Shown here piece by piece: positions 32,198 through 40,092 of a stretch of 64,000 nucleotides of DNA. Position 1 is the first letter of the stretch. Each line of letters begins with the position of its first letter. Both the position numbers and the translations under genes were made by a program. The DNA comes from JACMLC01 sp963817025 (GTDB lineage Bacteria > Acidobacteriota > Blastocatellia > Pyrinomonadales > Pyrinomonadaceae), in NCBI GenBank assembly GCA_963817025.1, contig CAWFML010000005.1:1178001-1242000 (forward strand), in the 5' to 3' direction. The notes beneath the pieces are model-generated. The model was not told the origin of the DNA, made no database searches, and was given only the letters and a program-made list of their open reading frames with translations.

Positions 32198-34429
32198 ATG
32201 AGCAAACAAAAAAACTTTAAGCGCGGCACGAGCCTGTTGTTAGCATTGCTTTTATCTTTCGCCCTCCTCGTTCCATTCGCACATGCAGGCGAGCCTGTGA
32301 TCTGGGAGACGACTTCGCGCGCGGAGATTTTAAAAGGCGAAGCGCGCGGCATCTCTATCACTGAGACGGGCGCGTTTATGCTTGGGCCGAGGATGTCGCA
32401 GGTCTTCAATACGGAGCAGGCTTATATCTGGGCCAGCGCGGCGGACGCGGCGGGCAATGTCTATCTGGGAACAGGCCATGACGGGCGTCTCTATCGCGTC
32501 GCGCCGGATGGTCGCGGCGCGCTCTTTTATGACGCGGCTGAGCTTGACGTGACGGCTCTGGCAATCGGCAGAGACGGCGCGCTGTATGCCGGAACGTCGC
32601 CGGATGGAAAAGTCTATCGCATCGGCGCGGATGGTCGCGCGGATGTTTTTTTCGACCCGCCGGATAAATACATCTGGTCGCTGGCAACGCTCGCTGACGG
32701 GCAGCTTGCGGTCGGGACAGGCGACAACGGAAAGCTCTATCGCGTTAAAGCTGCGGGCGCGAAAGCCGAAGAATCTCTGCTCGTGGACACAAACGAAACG
32801 CACGTTATCTCGCTGGCGGTTGACGGGCAGGGCAATTTGATTGCAGGCACAGACCCCGGCGGACTCGTCCTGCGTGTTTCTCCTGACGGAAAGGTGTTCG
32901 CGCTTTTTGATGCGCCGCTCAGAGAGATTCATGCGCTCGCGCCTGCGCCCGATGGCTCGATTTACGCGCTGGCCCTGAGCGATGCGGCCTCTACGGCGCG
33001 GGCTTCTACTCCCGCCGCGACGACTTCATCAACAGAGTCGAGCGGGAACGTCTCAGTCTCTATCGTCTCGGTTGACGAATCCGGCACGCCTTTGCAGCAG
33101 TCCACGCCCGCGACGCGCAGCCGTAACGATCTCTCAAACGCGCGGAGCGCGGTCTTTCGCCTGCTGCCCGACGGCGGCTCGGATGTGGTCTGGAACTCAT
33201 CTTCGATCACTGCTTTCGCCATCGCGCCCGCGCCGCAGGGAGGCAGCGTGCTGGTCGGAACTGCCGATAAGGGACGCATCTATTCCATCACGAATGATGG
33301 ACGCGACACATTGTTGCTGCAATCCGCCGAGGGGCAAATCTCTTCTTTCGTCGTGCGCGGGCGAGAGGTCTACGCAGCGTCCAGCAATCAGGGCAAGCTG
33401 TTTCGCTTTGGCCCTGAGACTGTCAACGAAGGCACGTATGAGTCGCCCGTGCGTGATGCGAAATTGGTCGCTTCGTGGGGGCGCATCTGGTGGCGCGGGC
33501 GCGGCAGCGTAGAGCTACAGACGCGCTCAGGCAATAGCGAGCGGCCCGATAGAACCTGGAGCGAGTGGAGCGCGCCCTACAAAGACCCTGCGGGAGCGCA
33601 AGTCTCCAGCCCGCGCGCACGCTTTATTCAATGGCGAGCTGTCCTGCGCTCTACAAATGACAGAAGTAGCGCGGCGGATGTCAGCGCGGTAATGGAAGAC
33701 GTGAGCCTTGCTTATCTGCCGCGCAATGCCGCGCCGGAAGTCGTCAGCATTACAACCTTGCCGACGGGCGTCGGCTTACAACAAACCGTGCTCATCCAAT
33801 CAGACCCGAATGTTGAATCTTCCGGCCTTGACCCGACGCTGTTTGGCACTGTGACGCAGGCCGCGCCGCGCCGTGTCTATCAACGCGGTGCGCGTTCGCT
33901 GCAATGGCAGGCTGAAGACCGCAACGGCGACACACTGGAATATGCGGTCTATTATCGCTCTGTGAACGAGAACTCTTTCCGCTTGTTGAAAGACAACCTG
34001 CGCGATAATTTTTATACAGTTGACGGAGCGGCATTGTCCGATGGCCGCTATATTTTCAGAGTCGTGGCCTCGGATGCTCCGGACAATGCTGTGGGCCAAT
34101 CGCTTGTAGGCGAGCGTGTCAGTGAGCCTGTTGACATAGACAACACGCCGCCGGTCGTCAGCTCTGCCGGTGAAGCCAGAGTGACCGGCGGCAGAGCGCG
34201 CGTCGTGATAGACGTTTTGGATTCGACCGGCATGGTCAAGCGCGCGGATTTCAGTGTGGACGGAAGCCTGTGGCAGACGGTCTTTCCGGATGACGGAATC
34301 GCAGACAGCCCGCGCGAGCGATTCACGCTCGATGTGCCAATAGAAGGCGCGGGCGAGCATACGATTTCGCTGCGCGCCTTTGACGGCAGCGGCAACATCG
34401 GCAGCGTCAGGGTCGTTGTCAGAAAGTAA
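32198..34429 (+). CDS. exported beta-propeller-like repeat protein
   Basis: A 743-residue protein with a signal peptide (SLLLALLLSFALLVPFAHAG). Residues about 65-400 contain propeller-type blades of about 40 residues with the pattern GNVYLGTGHDGRLYRVAPDG, GALYAGTSPDGKVYRIGADG, GQLAVGTGDNGKLYRVKAAG, QGGSVLVGTADKGRIYSITN. A Ser/Thr/Pro-rich insertion lies near 275-310. The C-terminal half is beta-rich (SRSNDRSSAADVSAVMEDV-like region) with a fibronectin-like segment (LEYAVYYRSVNENSFRLLK) and a final Ig-like part (DVPIEGAGEHTISLRAFDGS). No catalytic motif is seen; a surface binding role is plausible. The stop codon lies inside a family A repeat. Confidence 0.8.
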   Translation: MSKQKNFKRGTSLLLALLLSFALLVPFAHAGEPVIWETTSRAEILKGEARGISITETGAFMLGPRMSQVFNTEQAYIWASAADAAGNVYLGTGHDGRLYRVAPDGRGALFYDAAELDVTALAIGRDGALYAGTSPDGKVYRIGADGRADVFFDPPDKYIWSLATLADGQLAVGTGDNGKLYRVKAAGAKAEESLLVDTNETHVISLAVDGQGNLIAGTDPGGLVLRVSPDGKVFALFDAPLREIHALAPAPDGSIYALALSDAASTARASTPAATTSSTESSGNVSVSIVSVDESGTPLQQSTPATRSRNDLSNARSAVFRLLPDGGSDVVWNSSSITAFAIAPAPQGGSVLVGTADKGRIYSITNDGRDTLLLQSAEGQISSFVVRGREVYAASSNQGKLFRFGPETVNEGTYESPVRDAKLVASWGRIWWRGRGSVELQTRSGNSERPDRTWSEWSAPYKDPAGAQVSSPRARFIQWRAVLRSTNDRSSAADVSAVMEDVSLAYLPRNAAPEVVSITTLPTGVGLQQTVLIQSDPNVESSGLDPTLFGTVTQAAPRRVYQRGARSLQWQAEDRNGDTLEYAVYYRSVNENSFRLLKDNLRDNFYTVDGAALSDGRYIFRVVASDAPDNAVGQSLVGERVSEPVDIDNTPPVVSSAGEARVTGGRARVVIDVLDSTGMVKRADFSVDGSLWQTVFPDDGIADSPRERFTLDVPIEGAGEHTISLRAFDGSGNIGSVRVVVRK

Positions 34430-34540
34430 AAAGGTAAAAGGCAAAAGGTAGAAGGAAGGCGGAGTAAACCACCTTTTATTAATTTCATTGAAATGCTTCT
34501 GTCTTCACTTTTACCTTTTGCCTTTTTACTTCTACCTTTA
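34425..34540. repeat. intergenic hairpin, family A (interrupted)
   Basis: AAAAAGGTAAAAGGCAAAAG and GTAGAAGG are answered by CTTTTACCTTTTGCCTTTTT and ACTTCTACCTTT. The middle, about 40 bases, is unrelated to the other copies. The left arm contains the stop codon of the propeller gene. The following 34541-34738 shows no gene; its last part carries GAGGAGG for the next ORF. Confidence 0.7.
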
Positions 34541-34738
34541 TCTGCCCTATATCGTATGACCCTGTCCGAAAGCGTGCGCCAGGTGGTGAAATGCTGGTAA
34601 ACTATTGAGGGAAAAAGCCTGTGTGAGAGCAAGCGCGGCGTATGGCATCCATCTTGCTCTAGACAGACAGTGGCGCGTCTCTTCTCTCCCTCCCATGCGC
34701 GTTCATGTGAGATTGACATGAGGAGGCCACAAGAAATT

Positions 34739-34942
34739 ATGAAGAACTTAAAGCGAGCAATACTGGCAGCGGCGATGATGCTCATCGTCTCTTTCGGCGC
34801 GCTCGCCGATGACCAGAAGAAAGGCGAGCAGAAGCCGCCGCCAAAGGAATCCACCCCCAAAGTCCGAAGCGAGGATAAAAAGGATAAGCCGCCAAGCAAC
34901 AATAACAGCGACAAAAAGGACGATAAGAAGGGAAAACCCTAA
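34739..34942 (+). CDS. small secreted Lys-rich protein
   Basis: A 67-residue product. ATG 34739 is chosen for the GAGGAGG ribosome binding site 12 bases upstream and the signal peptide (LKRAILAAAMMLIVSFGALA). The mature part of about 43 residues is almost entirely Lys, Asp, Pro, Ser and Asn (KSEDKKDKPPSNNNSDKKDD in style) and should be disordered. Such highly charged exported peptides are common in Acidobacteriota with no known function. The pattern might serve as an electrostatic linker to envelope polymers; this is speculation. Confidence 0.65.
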   Translation: MKNLKRAILAAAMMLIVSFGALADDQKKGEQKPPPKESTPKVRSEDKKDKPPSNNNSDKKDDKKGKP

Positions 34943-35071
34943 GGCATCGGCTTAAACACAAATTATCGGTCTGGACCAGAAAGGGACAGACCCACTTAAT
35001 GAAACCCCCGCGTCAGTAGCCTTTTGGCCCCGCGCGGGTTTCAACTTTTAAAGCATAAGGGGATTTACGAG

Positions 35072-35689
35072 ATGATGCTCAAACAGAAAATCAGCAGACT
35101 CTTTCCCGTCTTAGCCTTGCTCGCAGGACTGTTATTGACGGGCGCAGTGGCCCAACCAGCCAATGCTCAGAGCCGTCTTGCACGCCAGTTGGTAGCGCGG
35201 GCCGAAAACGTCTCCGGCGACCGTTTCACGATTCAGGGGAGCACGCCGCGCGGCGTTCGCTTCTATGCGGTCACGAGGCCGCGTGCGGAAATGCTGCGCG
35301 CCATTGACGATGGCTTTACAAGTCTCTTCGCAGTCGCTCGCCGTCAGGGCTATCGCTCGCGGCTCGATTATGCTTCATACACAGTCTTTATCGCGCGTGC
35401 AGACCGGATCAAAGATGCCAGCGGAGGCTATTCGCCGGACATCGCTGTCTCGTCGGGCCAGTATGCCGGAAGCGTCTACGATCAGGGCGGCTATATCTAT
35501 GCGGCAGGAATGGTGCTGGCGTTTAGTCCTGAATCTTTTCTCATCGCGGAGCATGCAGGGAATGTGCAGCGCGTGGCAGACATCGTGCGCTACGAAGGCG
35601 AGCACCTCGTGCTCTATCACAACGACCGCGCGCTCTATCAAAAAACCGCAGACCACAGCCGTGGCGGCGGGCATCCGATTCTGCAATAA
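35072..35689 (+). CDS. exported protein of unknown function
   Basis: A 205-residue secreted protein. The start at 35072 (MMLKQKISR) follows AAGGGG and opens a signal peptide ending PANAQS. The mature part has FTIQGSTPRGVRFYAVTRPR, LDYASYTVFIARADR and DIVRYEGEHLVLYHNDRALY, ending in His-rich HSRGGGHPILQ. It is mixed alpha/beta with conserved-looking Tyr and His residues, but I recognise no family. A hairpin AAACCC...GGGTTT lies upstream at 35003-35040. It is the last plus-strand gene before tRNA-Val. Confidence 0.65.
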   Translation: MMLKQKISRLFPVLALLAGLLLTGAVAQPANAQSRLARQLVARAENVSGDRFTIQGSTPRGVRFYAVTRPRAEMLRAIDDGFTSLFAVARRQGYRSRLDYASYTVFIARADRIKDASGGYSPDIAVSSGQYAGSVYDQGGYIYAAGMVLAFSPESFLIAEHAGNVQRVADIVRYEGEHLVLYHNDRALYQKTADHSRGGGHPILQ

Positions 35690-35786
35690 GCTTTATCTCT
35701 AAGACCTGAAACGGCGGCTAGAGAAGCCTCGATGGGGACTCTTGTGCGCTTGAGAGATTAGCACGGCGAAATGAGCGTGTAGAAAC

Positions 35787-35817
35787 AAAATAGCCGCCAT
35801 TGAAAGGCGGCTATTTT
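35787..35817 (-). terminator. terminator downstream of tRNA-Val
   Basis: AAAATAGCCGCC (35787-35798) and GGCGGCTATTTT (35806-35817) form a perfect 12-bp stem with a 7-nt loop. On the minus strand it lies 11 bases after the tRNA end and is followed by TTTTGTTT. It could also end plus-strand transcription from the gene at 35072. Confidence 0.85.
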
Positions 35818-35828
35818 GACTTAAATTT

Positions 35829-35904
35829 TGGTGCCCACTAGAAGACTCGAACTTCTGACCCCACGCGTGTGAAGCGTGTGCTCTACCAACTGAGCTAAGC
35901 GGGC
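35829..35904 (-). tRNA. tRNA-Val (anticodon CAC)
   Basis: Read on the minus strand the gene begins GCCCGCTTAGCTCAGTTGGT and folds into a full cloverleaf. The acceptor stem GCCCGCU pairs with AGUGGGC (one G-U), the D stem is GCUC/GAGC, the anticodon stem CACGC/GCGUG holds the loop UUCACAC with anticodon CAC, and the T stem AGAAG/CUUCU holds the loop UUCGAGU. Discriminator A and the CCA end are encoded (35829-35832). It reads GUG valine codons. A terminator follows immediately. Confidence 0.95.
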
Positions 35905-36013
35905 ATATCAATCATTTGAAGAAGCGTGATGCTAACAAAGGCGCGCATCAGGGGTCAAGCAGTGACACGCGCCTTTGTCGGTAGAAAGCGGCTTTCAAGC
36001 CGGGGCCGGAGAT

Positions 36014-36514
36014 TTATTGAATCGGCGGGTCGGTCGCGCTCGCCGGTTGTTCCGCGTTCTCGCGTATGGTGCTGACGTTCGGGTCTATGTAAAAGTGCCG
36101 TTTGCCGGTCGAGGCCAGCCCGTCAGCGACTTGCGGGTCTGCGTTGACGGTATAGGCCGCAGGCTGATTCGATGATTTCGGCGTCACCTTGATGGTAAAG
36201 ACATAGCCGTTGACGACGGGCTTCTCGCCCGCGAAACGCTCGTCGAGCGAGCCGTCTTTGATTAACTGCTCGAAAGTGCCGTATTCGCCGCGATGGCCCA
36301 TCATGAAGTCGGCCTGAATCTTGCGAATCGTTTCCAGCGTCTGGATAGCCGAAGTCTCGTTGCCGCGACGGATGATGATGCGCCACGCCGGGACGCCGAC
36401 GCCGATCAGGATGCCGATGATGGCGATGACGATCATCAGCTCGATCAGCGAAAAGCCGCGCTCGCTCCTGCGACGCGTCTGAAGTGTTCTTATATTTTGA
36501 TGAAGTCTAATCAT
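36014..36514 (-). CDS. type IV pilin-like / GspG-type prepilin
   Basis: A 166-residue prepilin. ATG at 36514 is preferred to the longer frame because GAGGAG lies just upstream and the product then has a proper leader. The prepilin peptidase site is RSERGFSLIELMIVIAIIGI, cleaved between Gly and Phe, with the conserved Glu at +5. The hydrophobic helix is followed by a soluble domain (IQTLETIRKIQADFMMGHRG) of pseudopilin size. The tail has no cysteine pair. It could be a minor pilin or a type II secretion pseudopilin; no other pil or gsp gene is in the window, so the machine is encoded elsewhere. Confidence 0.88.
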   Translation of the reverse strand: MIRLHQNIRTLQTRRRSERGFSLIELMIVIAIIGILIGVGVPAWRIIIRRGNETSAIQTLETIRKIQADFMMGHRGEYGTFEQLIKDGSLDERFAGEKPVVNGYVFTIKVTPKSSNQPAAYTVNADPQVADGLASTGKRHFYIDPNVSTIRENAEQPASATDPPIQ

Positions 36515-36719
36515 AACTGCTCCTCGAAAACGAGTACACGAATCATTACGTCTCTGGTTCCATAATTCTTTGCCGGACTTGTTGAGCTTCAGCCAGCATC
36601 TGACTCTTGCGCGGCATCTGAATTCTACTACACGAACGCGCTGTGCGTCATCCGGCGATAGGCCGCACGTCTCCACGCAGCGCATTTTGGGGGTGCGATG
36701 GCCCCGCCAAACATGTAGA

Positions 36720-37745
36720 ATGAACTACGGGAGTTTAGGAAAACAGAGAGAACGATTGATGAGACAATTGCAGATGGCAGAGCGGGAAACAGGCCGCGCA
36801 ACGGCTGAGGCGTTGGCGAGAATAGACCGGTTGCAGGCAGCCGTTGAGACAGTCATCAAAGGCAAGCCGGAAGCAATCCGGCTGGCGATTGTGACGCTGA
36901 TCGCGGGCGGCCATCTGCTGGTCGAAGATGTGCCGGGCATAGGCAAGACGACGCTGGCACACGCTCTGGCACGCGCCCTTGATTGCGCCTTTCAGCGCAT
37001 ACAGTTTACCTCTGACCTGCTGCCCTCGGATGTCATCGGCCTTTCCGTTTATAACCAGCACAAGAGCGTCTTTGAATGGAAGCCCGGCCCGATTTTCGCT
37101 AATGTCGTGTTGGCGGACGAGATTAATCGCACGACTCCGAAGACGCAGTCGGCCTTGCTCGAAGCGATGGCCGAAGGCCACGTCACGGTCGAAGGGAACA
37201 CGCACACCTTGCCTGCGCCCTTTATCGTGATTGCGACGCAGAACCCGATTGAGCATCACGGGACATATCCGTTGCCTGAATCACAGCTCGACCGTTTTAT
37301 GCTGCGCCTCAGAATCGGTTATCCGGAAAGCGAAGACGAAAAACGCATCCTGCGTGACCGCGAGCGCAGAGAGCCTTTGGACCACTTGCGCGCGGTGATG
37401 TCCGGCGATGACATCGTCGAGTTGCAGAGAACCGTAGCGGAAGTTTCAATAGATGATTCGCTGGTTGATTACCTGATGCGGATTGTCACGGCCACGCGCG
37501 AGACGGAGATGCTGGACCTCGGCGTCAGCCCGCGCGGGTCGCTCGCGCTCTTTCGCGCGGCGCAGGCTCTGGCCCTGACGGAAGATCGCGCCTACTGCGT
37601 GCCGGATGACATCAAGCGTCTGGTGCTTCCGGTCTTCGCGCATCGCGTCGTCGTCAGCTCGCGCTTCTCCTCATCGCTGAGACGCAGCGAAGAAGCCGAA
37701 GCAGTCCTGCGCGAGATTATGAAAACCGTGAGCGTCCCAATCTGA
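36720..37745 (+). CDS. MoxR-family AAA+ ATPase
   Basis: A 341-residue ATPase. The frame opens at 36570; ATG 36720 is the working start, and ATG 36759 after a weak AGAGAG is also possible. The Walker A is VEDVPGIGKTTLAHALA, the Walker B VVLADEINRTTPKTQSALLE, sensor 1 IATQNPIEHHGTYPLPESQL, and the C-terminal lid ends with DIKRLVLPVFAHRVV. MoxR ATPases act as chaperones that assemble or activate partner proteins, often with VWA or DUF58 proteins. The DUF58 gene follows after a 79-base gap that holds a family G repeat. Confidence 0.92.
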   Translation: MNYGSLGKQRERLMRQLQMAERETGRATAEALARIDRLQAAVETVIKGKPEAIRLAIVTLIAGGHLLVEDVPGIGKTTLAHALARALDCAFQRIQFTSDLLPSDVIGLSVYNQHKSVFEWKPGPIFANVVLADEINRTTPKTQSALLEAMAEGHVTVEGNTHTLPAPFIVIATQNPIEHHGTYPLPESQLDRFMLRLRIGYPESEDEKRILRDRERREPLDHLRAVMSGDDIVELQRTVAEVSIDDSLVDYLMRIVTATRETEMLDLGVSPRGSLALFRAAQALALTEDRAYCVPDDIKRLVLPVFAHRVVVSSRFSSSLRRSEEAEAVLREIMKTVSVPI

Positions 37746-37758
37746 TAAAGCAGAGGTC

Positions 37759-37824
37759 AGATGCTGGATGTTAGATGTCAGTTGTTGGCTCTAACTAACA
37801 TCTGACATACGGCATCCGGCATCT
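37759..37824. repeat. intergenic inverted repeat, family G
   Basis: AGATGCTGGATGTTAGATGT and CAG are answered by CTGACATACGGCATCCGGCA and TCT. The stem is imperfect, and the element sits inside the MoxR-DUF58 operon and touches the start codon of the DUF58 gene. No other copy was noticed in this window. Confidence 0.7.
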
Positions 37825-39177
37825 ATGAAAAAATGGCGCAATGCGATTTTGGGCACGCTGCTGATCCTGACGGGCTTAGGGACGACGGCCATCACAGTCC
37901 TGGCGCATCGCGCAGGCGAGCAGAGATTGGCGAGCACTGCTGCTATCGCTTCACTTGTGATTGTGGGTCTGATACTGCTGCTCGTCGTGCCCCCACTGGC
38001 GCGCTCTGCCGGAGCAGAGGTCAAGCAGTTCGACTTTCCGGTTCAGATAACTTCCGGCGGTCTCATCTTTTTAGGCATCCTCTCCATCGTCGCTTTTGCC
38101 GCATGGAACACCGGCAACAATCTTCTCTTTCTGGTCTTTTCGCTCCTCACCTCGACGCTCTTTGTCGCACTCGTCGCAGGCCGATTTAACATGCGCGACT
38201 TGGTGGTCTCCGCGCGTTTTCCCGACCACATCTTTGCGGGCGAGCCTGCGCCGGTCATCGTTACCCTGCGTAATGCGCGGCGTCTGCTGCCGTCCTTCTC
38301 CGTGCTGGTCGAAGCGCGCGGCCCGTCCGAAAGGGATGGAAAGAAAGCCGGGCCAAAAGGTCTTCAGCGCCGCCGGTTCGCCAAACGCGCGCTCGCATAT
38401 TTTATGTACGTGCCGCATCGCGCGTCGGCAGAGCAGCGCGTCGAGCAACTGTTTGAGACGCGCGGCCACGTGCTCATCACCGGCTTTGAACTTTCAACGC
38501 GCTTTCCCTTCGGATTTTTTCGCCGTCGCCGCCGCCTGCGTGCGCGCGACGTGGACATCATAGTTTTCCCCAAGCCGGAGCCTGTCAGCGATGAGCTGCA
38601 CCTGTTGCCGATGAACGCCGGACGACATGCCTCTGTCAGGCGCGGCGCGGGGCACGACCTGCTGGCCCTGCGCGACTATCAACCGCAGGACGATTTGAGG
38701 CACATTGACTGGAAAGCGACCGCGCGCGGCCAGCGTCTGATCGTCCGCGAGTTCACAGCCGAGGACGAACGCCGCGTGACCATCGCTTTCGATACGAGGA
38801 TTGCAGCTGGCACGGCTGAAGAGAATGGCGCGGGCGAAAAAAATCTGGCCGGGCGTTTCGAGCGCGGCGTGACGCTCGCCGCTTCGCTCGCCGCGCATTT
38901 CGTAGAGGAGCGCGCAGAAGTGCGCCTCGTGCTTGGCGAAGAAGGAGGCCGTTATGGAACCGGGCAGGAGCATCTCTACGATTGCCTGCGCCGCCTTGCC
39001 CTCGTCACGCCGCGCGGGCCGGAATCGAGCGGCGATGCCAAACACGATGCCTTCACATGGGACGAGATGGACATACACCTCACTGCCGATGGGAATTTCG
39101 CAATCATCCTCACAACCGCCGCCCCCGGCTCAATCCCCGCACACGTCTGGCGCACTTCGCACGTGATATACTTATGA
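37825..39177 (+). CDS. DUF58 domain membrane protein
   Basis: A 450-residue protein with two N-terminal transmembrane hairpins (LGTLLILTGLGTTAITVLAH; IASLVIVGLILLLVVPPLAR; FLGILSIVAFAAWNTGNNLL). The DUF58 signature is the block DYQPQDDLRHIDWKATARGQ then RLIVREFTAEDERRV near 290-320. A VWA-like domain follows. DUF58 proteins pair with MoxR ATPases, as here (36720-37745), and usually with a transglutaminase; none follows here. Role is not established; envelope assembly is usually proposed. Confidence 0.9.
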   Translation: MKKWRNAILGTLLILTGLGTTAITVLAHRAGEQRLASTAAIASLVIVGLILLLVVPPLARSAGAEVKQFDFPVQITSGGLIFLGILSIVAFAAWNTGNNLLFLVFSLLTSTLFVALVAGRFNMRDLVVSARFPDHIFAGEPAPVIVTLRNARRLLPSFSVLVEARGPSERDGKKAGPKGLQRRRFAKRALAYFMYVPHRASAEQRVEQLFETRGHVLITGFELSTRFPFGFFRRRRRLRARDVDIIVFPKPEPVSDELHLLPMNAGRHASVRRGAGHDLLALRDYQPQDDLRHIDWKATARGQRLIVREFTAEDERRVTIAFDTRIAAGTAEENGAGEKNLAGRFERGVTLAASLAAHFVEERAEVRLVLGEEGGRYGTGQEHLYDCLRRLALVTPRGPESSGDAKHDAFTWDEMDIHLTADGNFAIILTTAAPGSIPAHVWRTSHVIYL

Positions 39178-39224
39178 GCACAGAAAAAAACTGACTGTCA
39201 TAGACAAATTAAGAGGAGAGTTTT

Positions 39225-39428
39225 ATGGCAGCAGCAACATTTGACGAAGAGAAATTAAAAGAATTATTTAAGGCTGCTTTCGTCGAGGCGCTCGAAGAGC
39301 ATCGAGACATAATGCAGGAAATTGTAGGAGAGGCGATGGAGGATGTTGCGCTGGCGCGGGCTATCGAGCAAGGGATGAGCAGCGAATCCGTTTCTCGTGA
39401 CAACGACATTTACAAGTATTTCCCATAA
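39225..39428 (+). CDS. small antitoxin-like protein, no toxin next to it
   Basis: A 67-residue acidic protein with a good ribosome binding site (AGAGGAGAG, 8 bases before ATG). It reads DEEKLKELFKAAFVEALEEH then EIVGEAMEDVALARAIEQGM and ends VSRDNDIYKYFP. The Glu-rich helix followed by DVALARAIEQG...VSRDEIF is the pattern of small RelB/Phd-like antitoxins that precede RelE/ParE toxins. The usual toxin gene is missing: the next gene encodes a DinB-fold protein. It may be an orphan antitoxin left after toxin loss or one that acts on a remote toxin. Confidence 0.65.
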   Translation: MAAATFDEEKLKELFKAAFVEALEEHRDIMQEIVGEAMEDVALARAIEQGMSSESVSRDNDIYKYFP

Positions 39429-39456
39429 ATCGGAAGCGTTAATGAAAGGAAATAAC

Positions 39457-39987
39457 ATGATAGACCTGCGTTTCCCCGTTGGGGACTTTCAAATGCGCGA
39501 GGGCCAATTAACGGATGAGCAGCGGCAGCAATTTATACAGCAGATAGCCGAGACGCCAGCGAGGTTGCGTGAGGCCGTGCGCGGGCTTTCGGAAGAACAA
39601 CTCGATACGCCCTATCGCCCGGAAGGCTGGACTGTCAGGCAGGTGATTCATCATGTGCCCGACAGCCATCTCAACAGCTATGTGCGTTTCAAGCTCGCGC
39701 TCACGGAAGACGAGCCGACCATCAAGCCTTATGATGAAGCGCAATGGGCCGCGCTTGAAGATTCCAGAGCGACGCCGGTAGAAGTTTCCCTGACGCTGCT
39801 TGACGCGCTGCACGAGCGTTGGATCATTCTGTTAAAGTCGCTTTCAGCGGCGGATTTTGCCAGAGCCTTTACTCATCCGGAGCGCGGGAAAATATCTCTC
39901 GACCAGAACGTAGCTCTCTATGCATGGCACGGCAGGCATCATGTAGCGCATATCACATCGCTGCGTGAACGGATGGGATGGAATTAA
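39457..39987 (+). CDS. DinB-fold thiol transferase-like protein, YfiT type
   Basis: A 176-residue protein. ATG 39457 is chosen because AAAGGA lies 8 bases upstream; the longer frame from 39397 overlaps the previous gene. It begins DLRFPVGDFQMREG and has the YfiT/BstA pattern GWTVRQVIHHVPDSHLNSYV near 65, with later HGRHHVAHI near 165; the His residues bind zinc or nickel. YfiT (BstA) of Bacillus transfers bacillithiol; in bacteria without bacillithiol the thiol cofactor is unknown. A metal-dependent role is likely. Confidence 0.88.
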   Translation: MIDLRFPVGDFQMREGQLTDEQRQQFIQQIAETPARLREAVRGLSEEQLDTPYRPEGWTVRQVIHHVPDSHLNSYVRFKLALTEDEPTIKPYDEAQWAALEDSRATPVEVSLTLLDALHERWIILLKSLSAADFARAFTHPERGKISLDQNVALYAWHGRHHVAHITSLRERMGWN

Positions 39988-40061
39988 GGAATGCAAAATT
40001 AAAAATGTAAAATGAAGGAGGGTTTTGATTTTTGCATTTTACATTTTTAATTTTGCATTCC
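39988..40061. repeat. intergenic inverted repeat, family C (perfect 27-bp arms)
   Basis: The arm 39988-40014 (beginning GGAATGCAAAATTAAAAATG) is exactly complementary to 40035-40061, with a 20-base loop. It starts directly after the DinB gene stop. A degenerate copy is at 49268-49344. It could end transcription on both strands. Confidence 0.85.
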
Positions 40062-40092
40062 TTTGTAGCTTAATTTCTTAATTTCATAATTC

